DNA of 64,000 nucleotides, from the NCBI GenBank assembly GCA_031308135.1, contig JAHLJT010008756.1, positions 107,784,453 to 107,848,452 on the forward strand. Direction: 5' to 3'. Both the position numbers and the translations under genes were made by a program. This DNA comes from Acheta domesticus (taxonomy: Eukaryota; Arthropoda; Insecta; Orthoptera; Gryllidae). The notes below the pieces were generated by a model. The model was not told where the DNA came from. It saw only the letters and a program-made list of their open reading frames with translations, and did not search any database. Shown one piece after another: positions 1 through 12,134 of the stretch (position 1 is the first letter of the stretch; every line of letters starts with the position of its first letter).

Positions 1-575
1 ATTGTCCACTCCATCAAAGATACCTGGAGTTACATAATCAGGATCATAAAAAAGCAATGGAATACGATTTGGAAAGAGTGCAAAATAAGCTGTATACATA
101 AAAAGGTTCATGATTCCCATAAACTAAGAACCAACAAAAAACTCAAAAATCAAGTGACACTCTCTTGAATCAGATCTGAACATACCAAGCTAACTCACTC
201 ACATCTGTTAAATTCCACAGTTCCCTTAAAATGTGAATCATGCAACGAACAACTGTCAATTTTCCATATCCTTCAGACATGTACAAAATATATCAGTGAA
301 CGCCAATCAATCCTACAGACTGATAATCTTGAAAATATTTTATACTCCAGTGACTTTCAAGAAAAAATATTAACATTGTGTAAATTATGTGTATATATGT
401 AAAAAAGTGTATGACGATTTATAAGTACGTAATTTGTAAATTACTGTTTCACTCTAGCTTAAATTGTATTTTCGCTATGTTATCCAATCCTGTATTAAAT
501 ATAGTATAACATTATTTGCAGTCGCTAAGAACCTTGTCGTTGATGCGACTTTAAATAAAACAAATTTTTAAAAAA
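1..575 (+). pseudogene. Jockey/I-like non-LTR retrotransposon, pol C-terminus and 3' tail
   Basis: Frame 1 from the window edge to the TAA at 400-402 reads as the last ~130 residues of a non-LTR retrotransposon polyprotein: after a segment IVHSIKDTW comes EHTKLTHSHLL, then CESCNEQLSIFHILQTC, the Cys/His-containing pattern (C-x2-C ... H ... C) that follows RNase H in Jockey/I-type elements. An in-frame TGA at 166-168 shows it is dead. After the stop lies an AT-rich 3' UTR ending near 565 with GTCGCTAAGAACC, GTTGATGCGAC and AATAAAA, a tail that recurs near 33.72-33.77 kb. The element continues off the left edge. A closely related copy lies on the other strand at 41060-41970. Its product would have copied the element's RNA into genomic DNA; family assignment is from motif order only. 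Confidence 0.8.
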
Positions 576-720
576 TTCTAAAATTACTTTCTGTAACTTG
601 TTCTTCATGTAATTGTAAGTTTTAGCCCTATTTTCCCATTTTGATCGTATACAATAATTATTGATTATTGATTCTTCCAGTAGGAGTATCCTCGCTCCCA
701 TGTTTGTGACTATCTCCTTT

Positions 721-2116
721 TTCTTTCCCGTATACGTACGTATATATGGAGAGATATACGTGGTACAGTGAAAGTTATTTGGTGCTGCGGAAAATCAATT
801 TCGAGATTGCAACGGAAATACGCGTTTTGGGGCCCCCTGATACCGAAAAAGTGGTTCTTTTCAAAACGTCCGTCCGTCTGTACATCTGTCTGTCCGTCCG
901 CCTGTCAGTCTGTGAACTAGACTAGCGCCTAAACCATAAGTACTATTTCTTCCAAAATTGATATTCCCCTGTCGATCTGCTTCCACTCGAGGCGTCGCGC
1001 TTTTGAAAAAAAATTCTTCAAAATTTGAAGGTACTTTACATAAAGCCCCCCGGACAGCTTTAATTTTCTTGTAAGAATAAAGTAAAATACACTTATTAAA
1101 GTGGCACAAGTCCGCTTTTCACGGTTAACTCTGAATTTTCGAAAATTGCAAACGTTTTAAATTTTTTCGGCGTCTTCCTACAACTACAATATTGAAGATA
1201 GAGGTTCTTCCTTCAAATAAAATTTGTTTTGCATAGTGAGTTCTTTCTTAATAAACCTTAATAGTCGTGTAAATTTTTTTGAAAATATCAGTAGTTTTTG
1301 CGCGAAATATTTGCATTTTAAAAATTTACAAAAACAAGATTTTCTCAAAAACGGCTCTATTTTTTTCTTTTAACTTTTCGTAGGGATAAGACTGCTGGTA
1401 AATGTACTCTATGAGATGACATAAACGCCAAGTTGCTCTGTTATTTTGCTTTTGAAAAAAGTAGCGGCGATTTGTTCATATTATATATATTAAAGAGTAC
1501 ATGTGCTTTAAATAATGTTATATAAAGTTTCTCGAAAAGTCAACCGTTTTCTGTGAAAACTATCTCAAAATTCCGAATTTTCAGAAACGCTGAAACGCCA
1601 TTTTCTCATAAATGGCTCCAAAATTTGTTCTTGAAACTAGTCGAACAGATAGTGCTACTTTCACTCTTGAATGTGACATAAAGTTCATTTTGAGATATTT
1701 TGTTGTTTTTTTCAAAAATTACAAATGTAATTTTTTTGAAACTTCTCTCATTCCGTTCACATGCACATTTGCAGCAACTTGTAAAAACTGATGAATTTGT
1801 GAGTTTAAGTGCTTCAAATTACTTTAAATGTTTTCTGTGAAAAAGAGCTTTAAATTTCGCATTTGAAGTAGCGCTTAATCGCCATTTTCTTAAAAACAAC
1901 TTCAAATTTTTCAAGGAAAATTGCCACTTAGGACAAGATTTTACTCTTTTTCTTAAAATAATATTTCTGATCTACTATTGGGAAACAGAAAAATTAATAA
2001 AATGTCAAAAAATGTAGTTTTGGCGTCGATAGATGGCAAGTCCGAATAGCCAGCCGAGACCAAGTGAAAAAGAAAATTAATACGGGAAAGTCTGTACCAC
2101 TCTGCAGCACCACTAG
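721..2116 (+). mobile_element. family R repeat, copy A (near full length)
   Basis: The left end carries CTTTCCCGTATACG, a TATACG-rich hairpin and a GTCCGTCTGT-rich stretch; the right end carries AATACGGGAAAGTC and finishes at CACCACTAG (CTAG at 2113-2116). The same two ends recur at several places in the window, so this is a dispersed repeat. Between them lie diverged tandem units that each open with TTTTCTCA.AAACGGCTCC and include TTCAAAAATTACA and TGTGCTT.AAATAA. No protein is encoded. The two ends share an inverted ACTTTCCCGTAT core, which suggests a non-autonomous DNA element, but no target-site duplication could be fixed. Confidence 0.75.
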
Positions 2117-2498
2117 TTTGTGTTTGATGTGCAGAAGTGATATATTTTTATGATATTTATTTACGAACTTCTAATGTGAGAATCTCGGAAATTCGCAAAT
2201 TAGCTAGTTAATGTTCCATCCTCAATTTACAATCTCCAAAATAACATTAAGGTGTGAATTAGAATCAGCATAGAAACATATTTCGTTGCTTAAGGGGGAC
2301 GTGTACATTAAACAGTACGAGGTGGCGGGGGAAATGAAGTACGTTACGGCAAAGTAGCAGATAATATGAAATTAATGGGATAAGACTGCTGATGAGATGA
2401 TAATATAGGGTTAAAGGGTGAAGAAGAGGTGTAGTTTCGAGCTCCTCTCTCTCTGTCGTACATTTCTATTCACGATACCAACTCACTAACATCACAGG
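2117..2498. other. intervening DNA, nothing recognised
   Basis: Unique-looking AT-rich sequence between a family R copy and a SINE. It contains no convincing reading frame, RNA gene or repeat. Confidence 0.5.
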
Positions 2499-2842
2499 CC
2501 GGGTTAGGTGACTCAAGGCACCAACTTATGCCACTGCAGTACCTCTATCCGGGAGGTCCTAAGACTGGAGTCCCGACATTGGAAGCATTTTCGACACTAG
2601 CTAGATAGCGAGATCGTGTTTCCCTCTGTCTCAAGGAGAATTCTAGCGGCCGGCTGCTTTGATCGGTAGTTTTCCGTGGCTTCACCGATCAACTCTAGGC
2701 GAATGCCCCAACAGTAACCTACTAAAAGAACCACAGATTGCGCTCCATCTTTCCTTCTTCCTTGTCTCACACTCACGCTTTTACATCACACATTTACACT
2801 TACGCGCACTACATTAAAACATGGAAGACCAGTCGGTGCCCG
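2499..2842 (+). mobile_element. SINE-A copy 1 (tRNA-derived, 3' truncated)
   Basis: Aligns by eye with the better copies at 21.75 and 37.9 kb: a tRNA-like head (degenerate A box near 2505, B-box remnant near 2565, GGAGTCCCGAC), the shared body words TTTTCGACACTAGCT, AATTCTAGCGGCCGGCTGC and GATCGGTAGTTTTCCGTGG, then TTTCCTTCTTCCTTGTC. It fades at about 2842 before the 3' third seen in the fuller copies. SINEs of this type are transcribed by RNA polymerase III from the internal boxes and moved by a LINE's enzymes. Confidence 0.75.
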
Positions 2843-3130
2843 ATCACACTACCCAGCAAGGAACAATCATTGTCTTCTCACGTGGTAAATCATGTCTTAT
2901 ACTTCTTCAGCCGGTGCTCTGTGGCTAATGCGACCTATATCCGGACAAAGTCCTATATAATTCCTTCATCGTCATTTATAGAGGTTTTGATAATGTGAGA
3001 AACGTTTGGAAAGCGTTTAGATTTAGCGGAAATTAACTGACCACTCCTCACCTTATATTTTAGTCTTAAGCTACAACGTAAACATCTTAAATAATATAAT
3101 GACAATATGTACAAAAATCCCTTTTATTAT

Positions 3131-5027
3131 TTTTACTTTCCCGTATACGTTTTATCGACACGGAGTATATGTATACGTATACACGGAGTGATATACGTAG
3201 TATAGGGAAAGTTATGTAATGCTGCGCGAAATAATGGCCAATTTTCGTCGGAAAAAAATTAATTGCTGGGCCGGGAAAACGAAAAAGTCGATAAAACCAG
3301 TTGCTAAATTAAGAAAAAAAAATCCCCTAGCACGTGGTGTAGCCAGAAACTCTGTTTTCTAGGTTCTTGATACCGAAAGCCCAATTGAACGGAAACCGTC
3401 CTTCTGTGAACACTGCTCGCGCCTAAACCATACGTACGATTTCTTCCAAAATGGATATTCGCCGGTCGATCTGATTCTAGTCGAAGCTTTAAGATTTTGA
3501 AAAAGATTCTTCAAAATTTGGGGTACTTTATATGAAGCCCCCCGGGGACTTTCAAAATTTTCTCAAAAACGGCTCCAAATTTTTTCTTTAAATTTCTTGT
3601 ATGAATAGAGTAAAATACACTTATTAAGGTGGCATATGTCCCATTTTCACGGTTAACTCTAAATTTCCGAAAATTGCCAATGTTTGAAATTTTTTCAGCG
3701 TCTTCAAAATTTTTTCGGCGTCTTCAAAATTAAAGATAGAGATGTTTCCTTCAAATAAAATTTTTTGTCCAAAGTAAGTTCTTTCATTAAGATCATGTAA
3801 ATTTTTTTTGAAAACTTTAGTAGTTTAGGAAATTTTAAAAAATATTACAAAACGCAGATTTTCTCAAAAACAGCTCCAAAGTTTTTCTTTAAAGTTTAAC
3901 ATGGCATAGGTCCGATTTTCACGGATAACTCTGAATTTTCGAAAATTGTGAAAGTTTGAATTTTTTTCGGCGTCTTTCTCCAACTACAAAATTGAAGATA
4001 GATTTTTTTCTTCAAATAAAATTTGTTCTGCATATTGAGTTCTTTCATAAAGGTCATGTTAATGTTTTTCAAAATTTTAGTAGTTTTTCAAAATTTTAGT
4101 AGTTGCAAATATTGCGTGCAATATGTGCAATTTTAAAAAATTACAAAAAAACAAGATTTTCTCAAAAACGGCTCCAAATTTTTTCTTTAAACTTTTGGCA
4201 TGGATAGTGGTAAATGTACTCTATCAATGACATAAAACCATATTGCTCCTTAGGTTGTTTTTTCAAAAATTACAGAAATGTAAATTTTTTCATTTGTTTT
4301 TCACGTCGATAATATTTACATTAGCGGCGATTTTTTCACATTATTATTTAGGAGTACATGTGCTTTAAATAATGTCAAGTAAAGTTTCTCAGAAACACAA
4401 CCGTTTTCTGTGAAAAGTAGCTCAAAATTTCGCATTTTCAGAAACGCTTAAACGCCATTTTCTCACATATGGCTGCAAATATTTTCTTGAAACTTTTGTA
4501 ACTGATAGTGCTAATTACACTCTTTAGTATAGCGTAAAGTTTATTTTGAGTTATTTTTTGTTTTTTCAAAAATTATATAATTGTAGTTTTTTTGAAAGAT
4601 CTCTCACATCTTTAATATGCACATTACCAGCAATTTGTAAACATTATTATAGTTGTGTGTGTATGTGCTTCAAATAACTTCAAATAAATTATTTTGAACT
4701 CAAACATTTTCTATGAAAATGAGCTTCAAATTTTGCATTTTTAGTAGCGTTAAAACGCCATTTTCTCTTAAACGGCACATAATTTTTAAAACAAAATTGC
4801 TATTAATGACTAGGTTTTTGTGTTATTTAATATTCTAAAATTAATATTTCCTTTCTACCAATAGGAAACCGAAAAATTAAGAAAAAGGACCAAAAAAAAT
4901 GTACTTTTGCCGGTGATAGATGACAGCTGGCAAGAATGAGTTTGTGGCAATTCCGAATAGCTAGCGAAGACCCAAGGAAATAGAAAACTAATACGGGAAA
5001 GTCGGTGCCATTCTGCAGTACCAATAG
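3131..5027 (+). mobile_element. family R repeat, copy B (longest copy)
   Basis: The left end TTTTACTTTCCCGTATACG forms a stem with GTATAGGGAAAGT some 55 bases downstream. The right end runs AATACGGGAAAGTCGGTGCC to CCAATAG. At ~1.9 kb this copy is ~0.5 kb longer than copies A and D because it has extra internal units, including a short local duplication of TTTTTTCGGCGTCTTC near 3697-3726. Its internal units resemble those of the other copies at the level of whole ~300-bp blocks. No coding capacity is visible; the short frame at the right end is simply conserved terminal DNA read backwards. Confidence 0.75.
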
Positions 5028-5390
5028 TTTACTATTAACGCTTAAAAAGTTTCCGACTTTTTAGTACATATAATGTAATAAAGTTTCTCAACGACTACTC
5101 CAGAATATATACATTTCTGCACGTTATCGGATGCAGTAATGAAACCGATTCCACAAGCCGTGCGAAATTATTATTCTCCCACGGCTGTCGACCAATCAGA
5201 TTCATCATAGTTCATTATACACGGCAGAGAGTTCTCGCAGTCGCCTACAGAGGCGCTGCGTGCTCTGCCGCGGCAGATTGCAACTGCCCTAAGACAAATG
5301 AAATAAAACAGTGTGCGAGTTGATGTTTGTTAGGATCAGAGCATGGAACTAAGAATACATGGAGGTGCCCTTACTTATCTCTGCAATGTT

Positions 5391-6575
5391 CAGAATGTGA
5401 AACCAGTCCGCCATGTTGCTATGCCCCAATCACGTCATGTCAATACGTCATTAGCTACTTGTGACGTAGGCGTATGCAGGCCGACTATGACCATGTACGA
5501 CAGCCATGATGATTACGAGGTTATGTTTATTTTACTGTCATGGTTTCAACATACGCTGAAAATGTGATGAATGCAAGGAAAATAAGAATGATCAAGGTTT
5601 ATTAATTGATGTTATTAAATACTATTAGGATTAATAAATATATTACGAATTTTTAACGAAAATGCTTTAACAATTTTCATTCTTTCTAACATACATTACA
5701 TTTTTATAGGTTTGTGAAGCACATTTTCGTCCACAAGATATCCAACGAATACCTGAGTACTATGACGAGAACGCAAAGAAACATCACTAGAAAAATCGAA
5801 ATTAAAATATGGTACAATACCATCAATATTTTCGAATTGTTCTAACTATTCATCATCAGTAGCAACATGAAGAGAGAGTGTTTTAAGTATCAAAATCTGC
5901 AACGTGTAAATGACGGCCTTTCATTGAAAGCGAATGCAAGAACAAATTTTGTCTTGAAAATTTTCAGAATGTGATCAGTGGTGAAATTGTGACAATTCAT
6001 TGCATTGAAGAGTAAAGTGCCACATTTTGAATAATGTTACAAGAAAAATAAATATTATACTGTAATTATTGTTCGTTTTAAATATATAAGAAACTTATGA
6101 AACTACTTTTTGGGTTCCTCGTTATAGTTCATTCGTTATATCTCTTTCTCAATCCACATATTTGAGTATTTATATTACGACATTGGGAAAGAGATATTAA
6201 TTTAACTTTCTTAATACTGGAATTTGTAGGTAAGTAATATTCATGCAGTAATCATCTTACGTAATGGCATGCACATTTGAACATCCAATCCTTGCTTGTT
6301 TTCGCTCCCTCGGACACAGAAAGGATTGTACAAAAAGATTTGTTATTTATATGCAATTATTTTATTGCCTTTCTATTATTAGGAGGAAACGAACTACTGT
6401 AAATTCTCGATGAAAACTAGTTATTCTGAACAAGGTTTTTAAATATTAAAAACAATGCCAAACAACACAACTGAACCCGATCACAGCTAAACAAGCGACA
6501 GAGCAGTCACGCGATTTGTTTATGCTACAAGCTTTCTGGGCACAGCAATATGGCGGAGATGGTTTCACGTTTATG
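5391..6575. mobile_element. putative THAP-bearing DNA transposon remnant
   Basis: The segment at 5391-5427 and the segment at 6535-6575 are imperfect inverted repeats of each other over about 36 bases; both contain, on opposite strands, GGGCA.AGCAA.ATGGCGGA followed by TGGTTTCAC. They flank the THAP pseudogene at 5709-6010. Arrangement and domain suggest a degenerate DNA transposon of a THAP-using class (P-element-like, for example), but no target-site duplication was found and the rest of a transposase is absent. The alternative is two copies of a promoter-like motif with an ATGGCGG core. Confidence 0.45.
5709..6010 (+). pseudogene. THAP zinc-finger protein fragment (decayed)
   Basis: Immediately after a good 3' splice-site sequence (CTAAC, pyrimidines, TTTTTATAG at 5700-5708) the DNA encodes VCEAHFRPQDIQRIPEYYDE, the C-x2-H second half of a THAP DNA-binding domain. 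The frame then stops at TAG 5788-5790. In frame +3 the protein resumes as RKETSLEKSKLKYGTIPSIF and SNCSNYSSS, the L...(A/I)P-(S/T)-I-F end of the domain plus the Ser-rich linker common in insect THAP proteins, before a TGA near 5868. So there is a frameshift between about 5770 and 5790. The first half of the finger (the C-x-C part) should be in an upstream exon, which I could not find. THAP domains occur in P-element-like transposases and in host regulators. Confidence 0.65.
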
Positions 6576-6852
6576 ACGTCATACCATCTCCATCTATTTT
6601 TAGCTCAATGCGTCAGAGAGCGTAGCGTGTTCTGTAGCCGTTCTGGTAGGTTAAGGCGCTCATTTAGTATTTTTAAAACATCAATTTGAAAGTCATAGAG
6701 AAAGTATAGTCTCCTACTCGCGAAGAATGACTATTATTCACTCGTAGAAATTCTGACACTCGTGAATAATAGCTATCATTCTACGCTCGTTGCAGAATAT
6801 ACTATTCTCAAATTTCAGAGAGGGGAAAAAAACCGACGTAAAGATGTTGTAC

Positions 6853-7413
6853 CTAGTGGTGATACACAATGGCACAGACTTTCCCGTATTAGTTTTCTAT
6901 TTCCTTTCGTCTCGGCTAGCTATTCCGGACTTGCCCTATACTCTTGCCAGCTGCCTTCTATCGCCGCCCAAATTACTGTTTTAACATTTTGTTATTTTTT
7001 CGGTTTCTTAATAGTATTATGGAAATATTATTTTAAGAATAATAAAAAAAGCAGTGAAACCTCGTCTTATAGAGCAATTTTCTTTCAACAATTTAGAGCC
7101 GTTTTCAAGAAATGGCGTTTAAGCGACACTCAAAACGCAAAATTTGAAGATCATTTTCACAGAACATTTTTGAGTTTTCGAAACACTTCAGTTGAAATCA
7201 TTTAAAGCACATACACTCACAAATACAACATTGTTTACAAATTGCTGGTAGTGTGCATACTAAAGATGTGAGAGATATTTTTAAAAAAATTGTGTAATTT
7301 TTGAAAAAGCAAAAAAATTACCTCAAAATTAAAGAATTACGACGTATTAAACAATGTAATTAGCATTATCCGTTCGAAAAGTTTGAAGAAAAAATTTGGG
7401 GCCATTTTTCAAA
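6853..7413 (-). mobile_element. family R repeat, right-terminal fragment (C2)
   Basis: Opens with the inverted right end (CTAGTGGTGATACACAATGG, ACTTTCCCGTATTAG, GCTAGCTATTCC, CTGCCTTCTATCGCCGCC) and continues through one internal unit, ending abruptly at 7413 where a second right end begins. The left half is missing, so it is a truncated copy lying head-to-tail with the next one. Confidence 0.7.
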
Positions 7414-8817
7414 CTAGTAGTCATACAGAATGGCACAGACTTTCCCGTATTATTTTTCTATTTTCTTAAGTCTGGGCTAGCTATTGCCATATACTCGTGA
7501 CCGCTGCCATCTATCGCCACCAGAAGTATATTTTTTAAACATTTTCTTTATTTTTAGGTTTCCTAATTGTAGAACGGAAATATTAATTTTAAAATATTAA
7601 AAACAGTAAAGCCTTGCACTAAATGGCAATTTCATTTGAAAAATTTGGATCCGTTTTTAAAATAATGACGTTTAAGCGCTACTAAAAATGCAAAATTTGA
7701 AGCTCTTTTTCACAGAACAATTTTGAACTTTCGAAAACTTCATTTGAAGTTATTTGAAGCACATACAGTCAAAAATACAATAGTGTTTACATATTGTTTG
7801 TAATGGGTATATTAAAGATTTGAGAAACTTTTCAAAAAAATTACATTTGTGCATTTTTTGAAAAAATTGAACTTTACGTCATATAAAATAATGCAGTTCC
7901 AAAAGTTTGAAAAGAACATTTTGAGCTTTTTTTGTGAGAAAATGAAGTTTGAGCGTTTCTGATAATGCGAAATTTTGAGTTAGTTTTCACAGAAAACGGT
8001 TGAGTTCTCACGAAACTTTACTTGACATTATATAAAGCACATGTACTCGTAAATATGAAAAATGTGAACAAATCGCCACTAATCTAAATATTGCCGGCGT
8101 GGGAGATCAGTCAAAAAATTAAAATTTTTGTAATTTTTGAAAAAAAATAGAGCAATATGGCGTTTATGTCATTTCCTAGAATACATTTAGCACTATCCCT
8201 ACCAAAAGTTTAAAGAAACAATTTGGAATCGTTTTTGAGAAATGCTTGTTTTTGTAATTTTTTAAAATTGCAAATATTGCATACAATATTGCGCGAAAAC
8301 TACTATAATTTTCAAAAACGTATACGTATCTTAATGGTAGAACTCACTTTGGAGAACAAATTTTATTTGAAAGAAAAATCTGTATCTTTAATTTTGTATT
8401 TGTAGGAAGACGCCGACAAAAATTTAAACTTATAAAATTTTCGAAAATTTAGTCAGCCGTGAAAATGAGACTTATGCCACCTTAATAAGTGTATTTTACT
8501 CTATTATTACAAGAAATTTAAAGAAAACATTTGGAGCCGTTGTTGAGAAAATTTTGAAGAAAATGTTTCAAAATCGCGGCGCTGCCAGTGGACGCAGATT
8601 GACCGGGAAATATTCATTTTGGAAGAAATCGCACGTAAAGTTTAAGCGCTAATGTTGCTCATAGACGGACAGACGGACGGACAGACAAACGGACGTTTTG
8701 AAAAAAAAACACGTGTATTTCCGTTAAAATCTCTAAATCGATTTTCCGCAGCATGACATAATTTTCCCTATACTACGTATATTACTCCGTATGTACGTAT
8801 GCATACGCGAAAGTAAA
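7414..8817 (-). mobile_element. family R repeat, copy C1 (near full length)
   Basis: Reads right end to left end on the + strand: CTAG at 7414, ACTTTCCCGTATTA, the CTGCCATCTATCGCC block, then three internal units each closing with TTTGA..AAATTTTGAG and opening with the CAAATTTGG.GCCGTTTTTGAGAA type. It ends with the GACGGACAGACGGACGG stretch (8664-8690) and the terminal hairpin, AATTTTCCCTATACTACG to CATACGCGAAAGTAAATA. Length and order match copies A and D. Confidence 0.75.
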
Positions 8818-10696
8818 TATTAAGTGAAATTCATTACCCGATCAATTAAGGTTTACTTTAATGCATTAAAAGCATGCAAATGGTTATGTATGCAAAATTA
8901 AATGCATGCAAAATACATTAATACAAGGTTCTTCAAGATATTCTGAGAGAAATTCAAAATTTCTCGCCTGCAAATATTCAGGGTGTTCGGAAGGCTCATT
9001 AATAATGTCGGCAGGAATTTCTGAACGTTCAAATATTCTGCTGTCAGGCAATACTCGATTTCCAAGTGATGTACCAGTAATTCGGCTTTCTTGAGCAATA
9101 TTGCAGATTAAAATAAGAAACCGGAAATCAAAATTTTTCTTGTGCAAATTAGGCATCATATAAACCAGGATAATATATGCGAAGGTCTATGTTAAGGCGC
9201 GGCGATACATTGCAATCGAAAAGAATCATGGTTTTGAGTTTGAAGTTTACAACTTCAATGAAAAAAAATTATGCGAAGTTGGTCTGCGTATTCCAGTGAA
9301 AGCTCACAACGCAACTTTGGAAGTTGAGTCTGCAATTTCTAAAGGGTACTCTTCTGAATATTTTCAAGGGATTCTATATACAAATCTGTTTGACGTACGG
9401 AACTATTTGGATACAGAAGCCTGATACCAGCTGTTTGAAGGCACGTCGGGAATTATTAGAGTAACCTTTAAAATATTCTGACCACCTTTTTGAAAGTTGA
9501 ATACGAACCTGTTTGACGCAGCGAGTCAATTCTCCTAATTGAAGATATTTAGATACATCATTTTTCCAGGAATGTATGAAATAAATGAAAACAATTTGGA
9601 AAGTTTTCACTCGGATTCCGCCTAAGAAATTCGGCATACAGGCGGCGATTCACGGAGCACCTCTCCAACCTGCAACGCTTCGTGAGATTCTCTTTAAGGC
9701 GGGCGCGGCGAGGGCTAATGCGATTAGCCCACGAGTGAGCGCGGAGTCCTCTCCCCCACCCTCGCTTCCCACCCCTCCCCTCCCTTCCCTCAGTTCCCAG
9801 CCCCTACCGTCGCATTAATTACGCCTGGAAATATTACACAGATCGACGTCGATCAAATTTCAACCTGCTTCCGGCAGCGAGGCGACGCCGCGCCGCGGGC
9901 GAGACCTCGCGTGCGTTGGAGCTGGCGGGCGGCAGGCGGTGCTGGGAGGCCATAGACCGGAATTTACTTTCGTTTGAAGATACCAGGCAATTGTATCAAT
10001 TCTCTGCCACAAACATAAAGAAGACCGTGAATTTTGGAAAAAGATTGTACAAAATTTGTTATCCGATTGTTGATTTTTTAATACTCTGCCATCTTCTCTA
10101 AAATAATGCCTTCCTGATAACTCATATGAGATGTGCATCCAGAATCTAACATCGAAATTGTTTCTTTTTTATTCTATGTAGTCATTACTTGTTAATAAAA
10201 AATCTCATTTGTTGCCAGTTCTTAAATTCTTGTAAGAATAGTGTATATAAAACATGGAAGAAATTGTGCTAACAGCTATCGCTGATTCTACAAAAATCTT
10301 CCAATTCCAAAATACAATTGAAACCTAATATCAGAAAACCTCCATAAAGAAAAAATACCGTCATATTAAGCCACAACGTTGAAGTTGGCTGAGAAGAATG
10401 CTCAGACACAATCAAATTTCAGATTTATACTGGTATGCATATTTTACATCTTTCATACTAAAAACACACATTAATTGTAGCCAATTTTTCTTGAGCAATA
10501 AGAACCTTCTCCAAACCATTGATGAGATATTCTCCTGGATTAAGAGGATATTCATTTCATTCAATTAAGTCGCAATCTGCGAAATCGTTCGGAGTTTTAA
10601 AAGATCAGCAACTGCCAAAAATTCCTCTTCACCACTACTTCCTGATAGTAGGAAATGGTGTGGGGTTCAACACAGCGGTTAGCGTAACGGAGGTTT
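8818..10696. other. intervening DNA with a small GC-rich patch
   Basis: 8818-9690 is AT-rich with several ATGCAT/GCATGC palindromic words near 8860-8910 and no recognisable gene. 9695-9960 is a CpG- and C-rich patch (CCCCTCCCCTCCC, then GACGCCGCGCCGCGGGCG). 9960-10696 is unremarkable. Short open frames here show no domain. Confidence 0.5.
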
Positions 10697-11068
10697 GCGG
10701 TGGAATAGCGGTTAGCGTAATGGACTGCTGTGCCCAAGTTCGCGGGTTGAAACCCGATCGAAGCCGTGGATTTTTAAGGGCGAAAACATCCTTCAGAGGG
10801 GAAGTAAAGTTGGCTGTCCCATGTTATTAGATTTACTGCATGTAAAAGATCCTCAAGCCTAAATGACGCTCCTGCACTAAATTCAAATTGCCTGTTTCGT
10901 CGCCCGAGATAATACCTTCTTTCTCCGTTATTTGGTGAAAGGAATGTAGCAAAATTTGCGTGGTCAGACGGAAGAGCAGACCTCATGGATGCCTCATTTT
11001 ACGCTCGAGAGGCCAAGTAAAATGATTCATAAATGAGGCAGACGGAGGCATAAATTCAATTCAATTCA
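10697..11068 (+). mobile_element. SINE-B (tRNA-derived, AATTC-repeat tail)
   Basis: A tRNA-like head has an A box (TAGCGTAATGGACTGC near 10713) and, ~35 bases on, a B box within GCGGGTTGAAACCCGATCG. It is followed by a ~300-base unrelated body and a terminal direct repeat of AATTC (11052-11067). This is the anatomy of a polymerase III-transcribed SINE with a short-repeat tail rather than poly(A). A second A-box-like block, CAGCGGTTAGCGTAACGG, lies just upstream near 10672, so the head is partly duplicated. Different from SINE-A in sequence throughout. Confidence 0.65.
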
Positions 11069-12134
11069 GTAGAATCAGTAAGTATAATCGCAACAGTAAT
11101 TACGAGGTGTAGTTTTTTCATATACTTTTAATTGAGCATGAAGCTTTTTTTCAGTGCCATTTTCAGTGGTATAAAAAATGAAAATATGTGAATTACAATT
11201 TGTATAATAGAAAAATATAATTTCTGATATCATTTGTAAAGAAATTGAATTTGTGAACAATTAAACAAAAGGAAGAATAAATTACAAAAACCGCGATGCG
11301 GGTACGTAACTTGACTCGACGCCCTCTAACTGTTGAGGATATCGTGAAGAGTGAAAAGGATTCGGGTTGTTATTTATATTAGCTGCGACTAGCGTTATGC
11401 TCTCGAGACCATGATTAGGTGCCGTGGGAAGAAAAGTTTTGGGGTGGCGGCTACTTCGCCGGCAACCCGGTGGGGGTTGAAGGCGCGGCGCGCAAATGAA
11501 AGGGCGCGGCCACTCGCTAAAGGCGGTGACGTCACGTTGGCGAGGACTTTTGCGACGCGCACGGAACAGTGACATCTGTGCTTCCTTTGAACCTCAAAGG
11601 GAACTTTGCTGTGTCATCGCACTAGTTTATTAGTTTCTTGTGGACAATGGTTGTGGCAAGGCTGAATAACGGTATTTTATTTCCACATTTTGTTTTGTTT
11701 CATGCTTTCATTCGATGACCTTTTCAGATGCACTTTGCTTGTAGAATTGAATGTGGGGAAACATTTTAATTTTATAAGGAATTATCGGAATTTTGGTTCT
11801 CAAACTTGATACTGCCTGGTGCAAAAGGTATCTAATGGCAAAGAGATGAAAATATGAAGCAAGACGGAAGCCAGTGAAATGTCCGACATTGGGAATTCAT
11901 AAGCAGTATTCAGTTTATTTATTTGTATGTTAAATACGGACCTTTGCAGTAGATCAGGTCTGATATTTGATTCCAAACGAATGCAGAACATTTGCTCTGC
12001 ATACCAGGTAGGTACCTGCCATGCCTAGTAGATAATTCGGGAGACTCCGGCTGCTCTGAGTCAGTCAGATAGGAGTTTCAATTCTAGATGATTGTAGAAA
12101 CAGTATTCTTCCAATACTCAATCAGATCCTTGGA
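11069..12134. other. intervening DNA with a CpG-rich patch
   Basis: 11400-11575 is CpG-rich (GGCGCGGCGCGC, AGGGCGCGGCC, TGACGTCACG, a CRE-like palindrome at 11527-11536) and could be a promoter-type patch, but no exon or initiator is identifiable. The remainder is AT-rich with nothing recognised. Confidence 0.4.

Noticed and set aside
4827..5024. Short conserved frame (VLQNGTDFPVLVFYFLG...) recurring at 4.9, 6.8 and 37.3 kb
   Set aside because: It is the family R right end read in one frame; recurrence reflects DNA homology, and other copies break the frame.
6762..7205. 147-codon plus-strand frame with a hydrophobic stretch
   Set aside because: Lies in a family R fragment and simply reads its terminal repeat and an internal unit.
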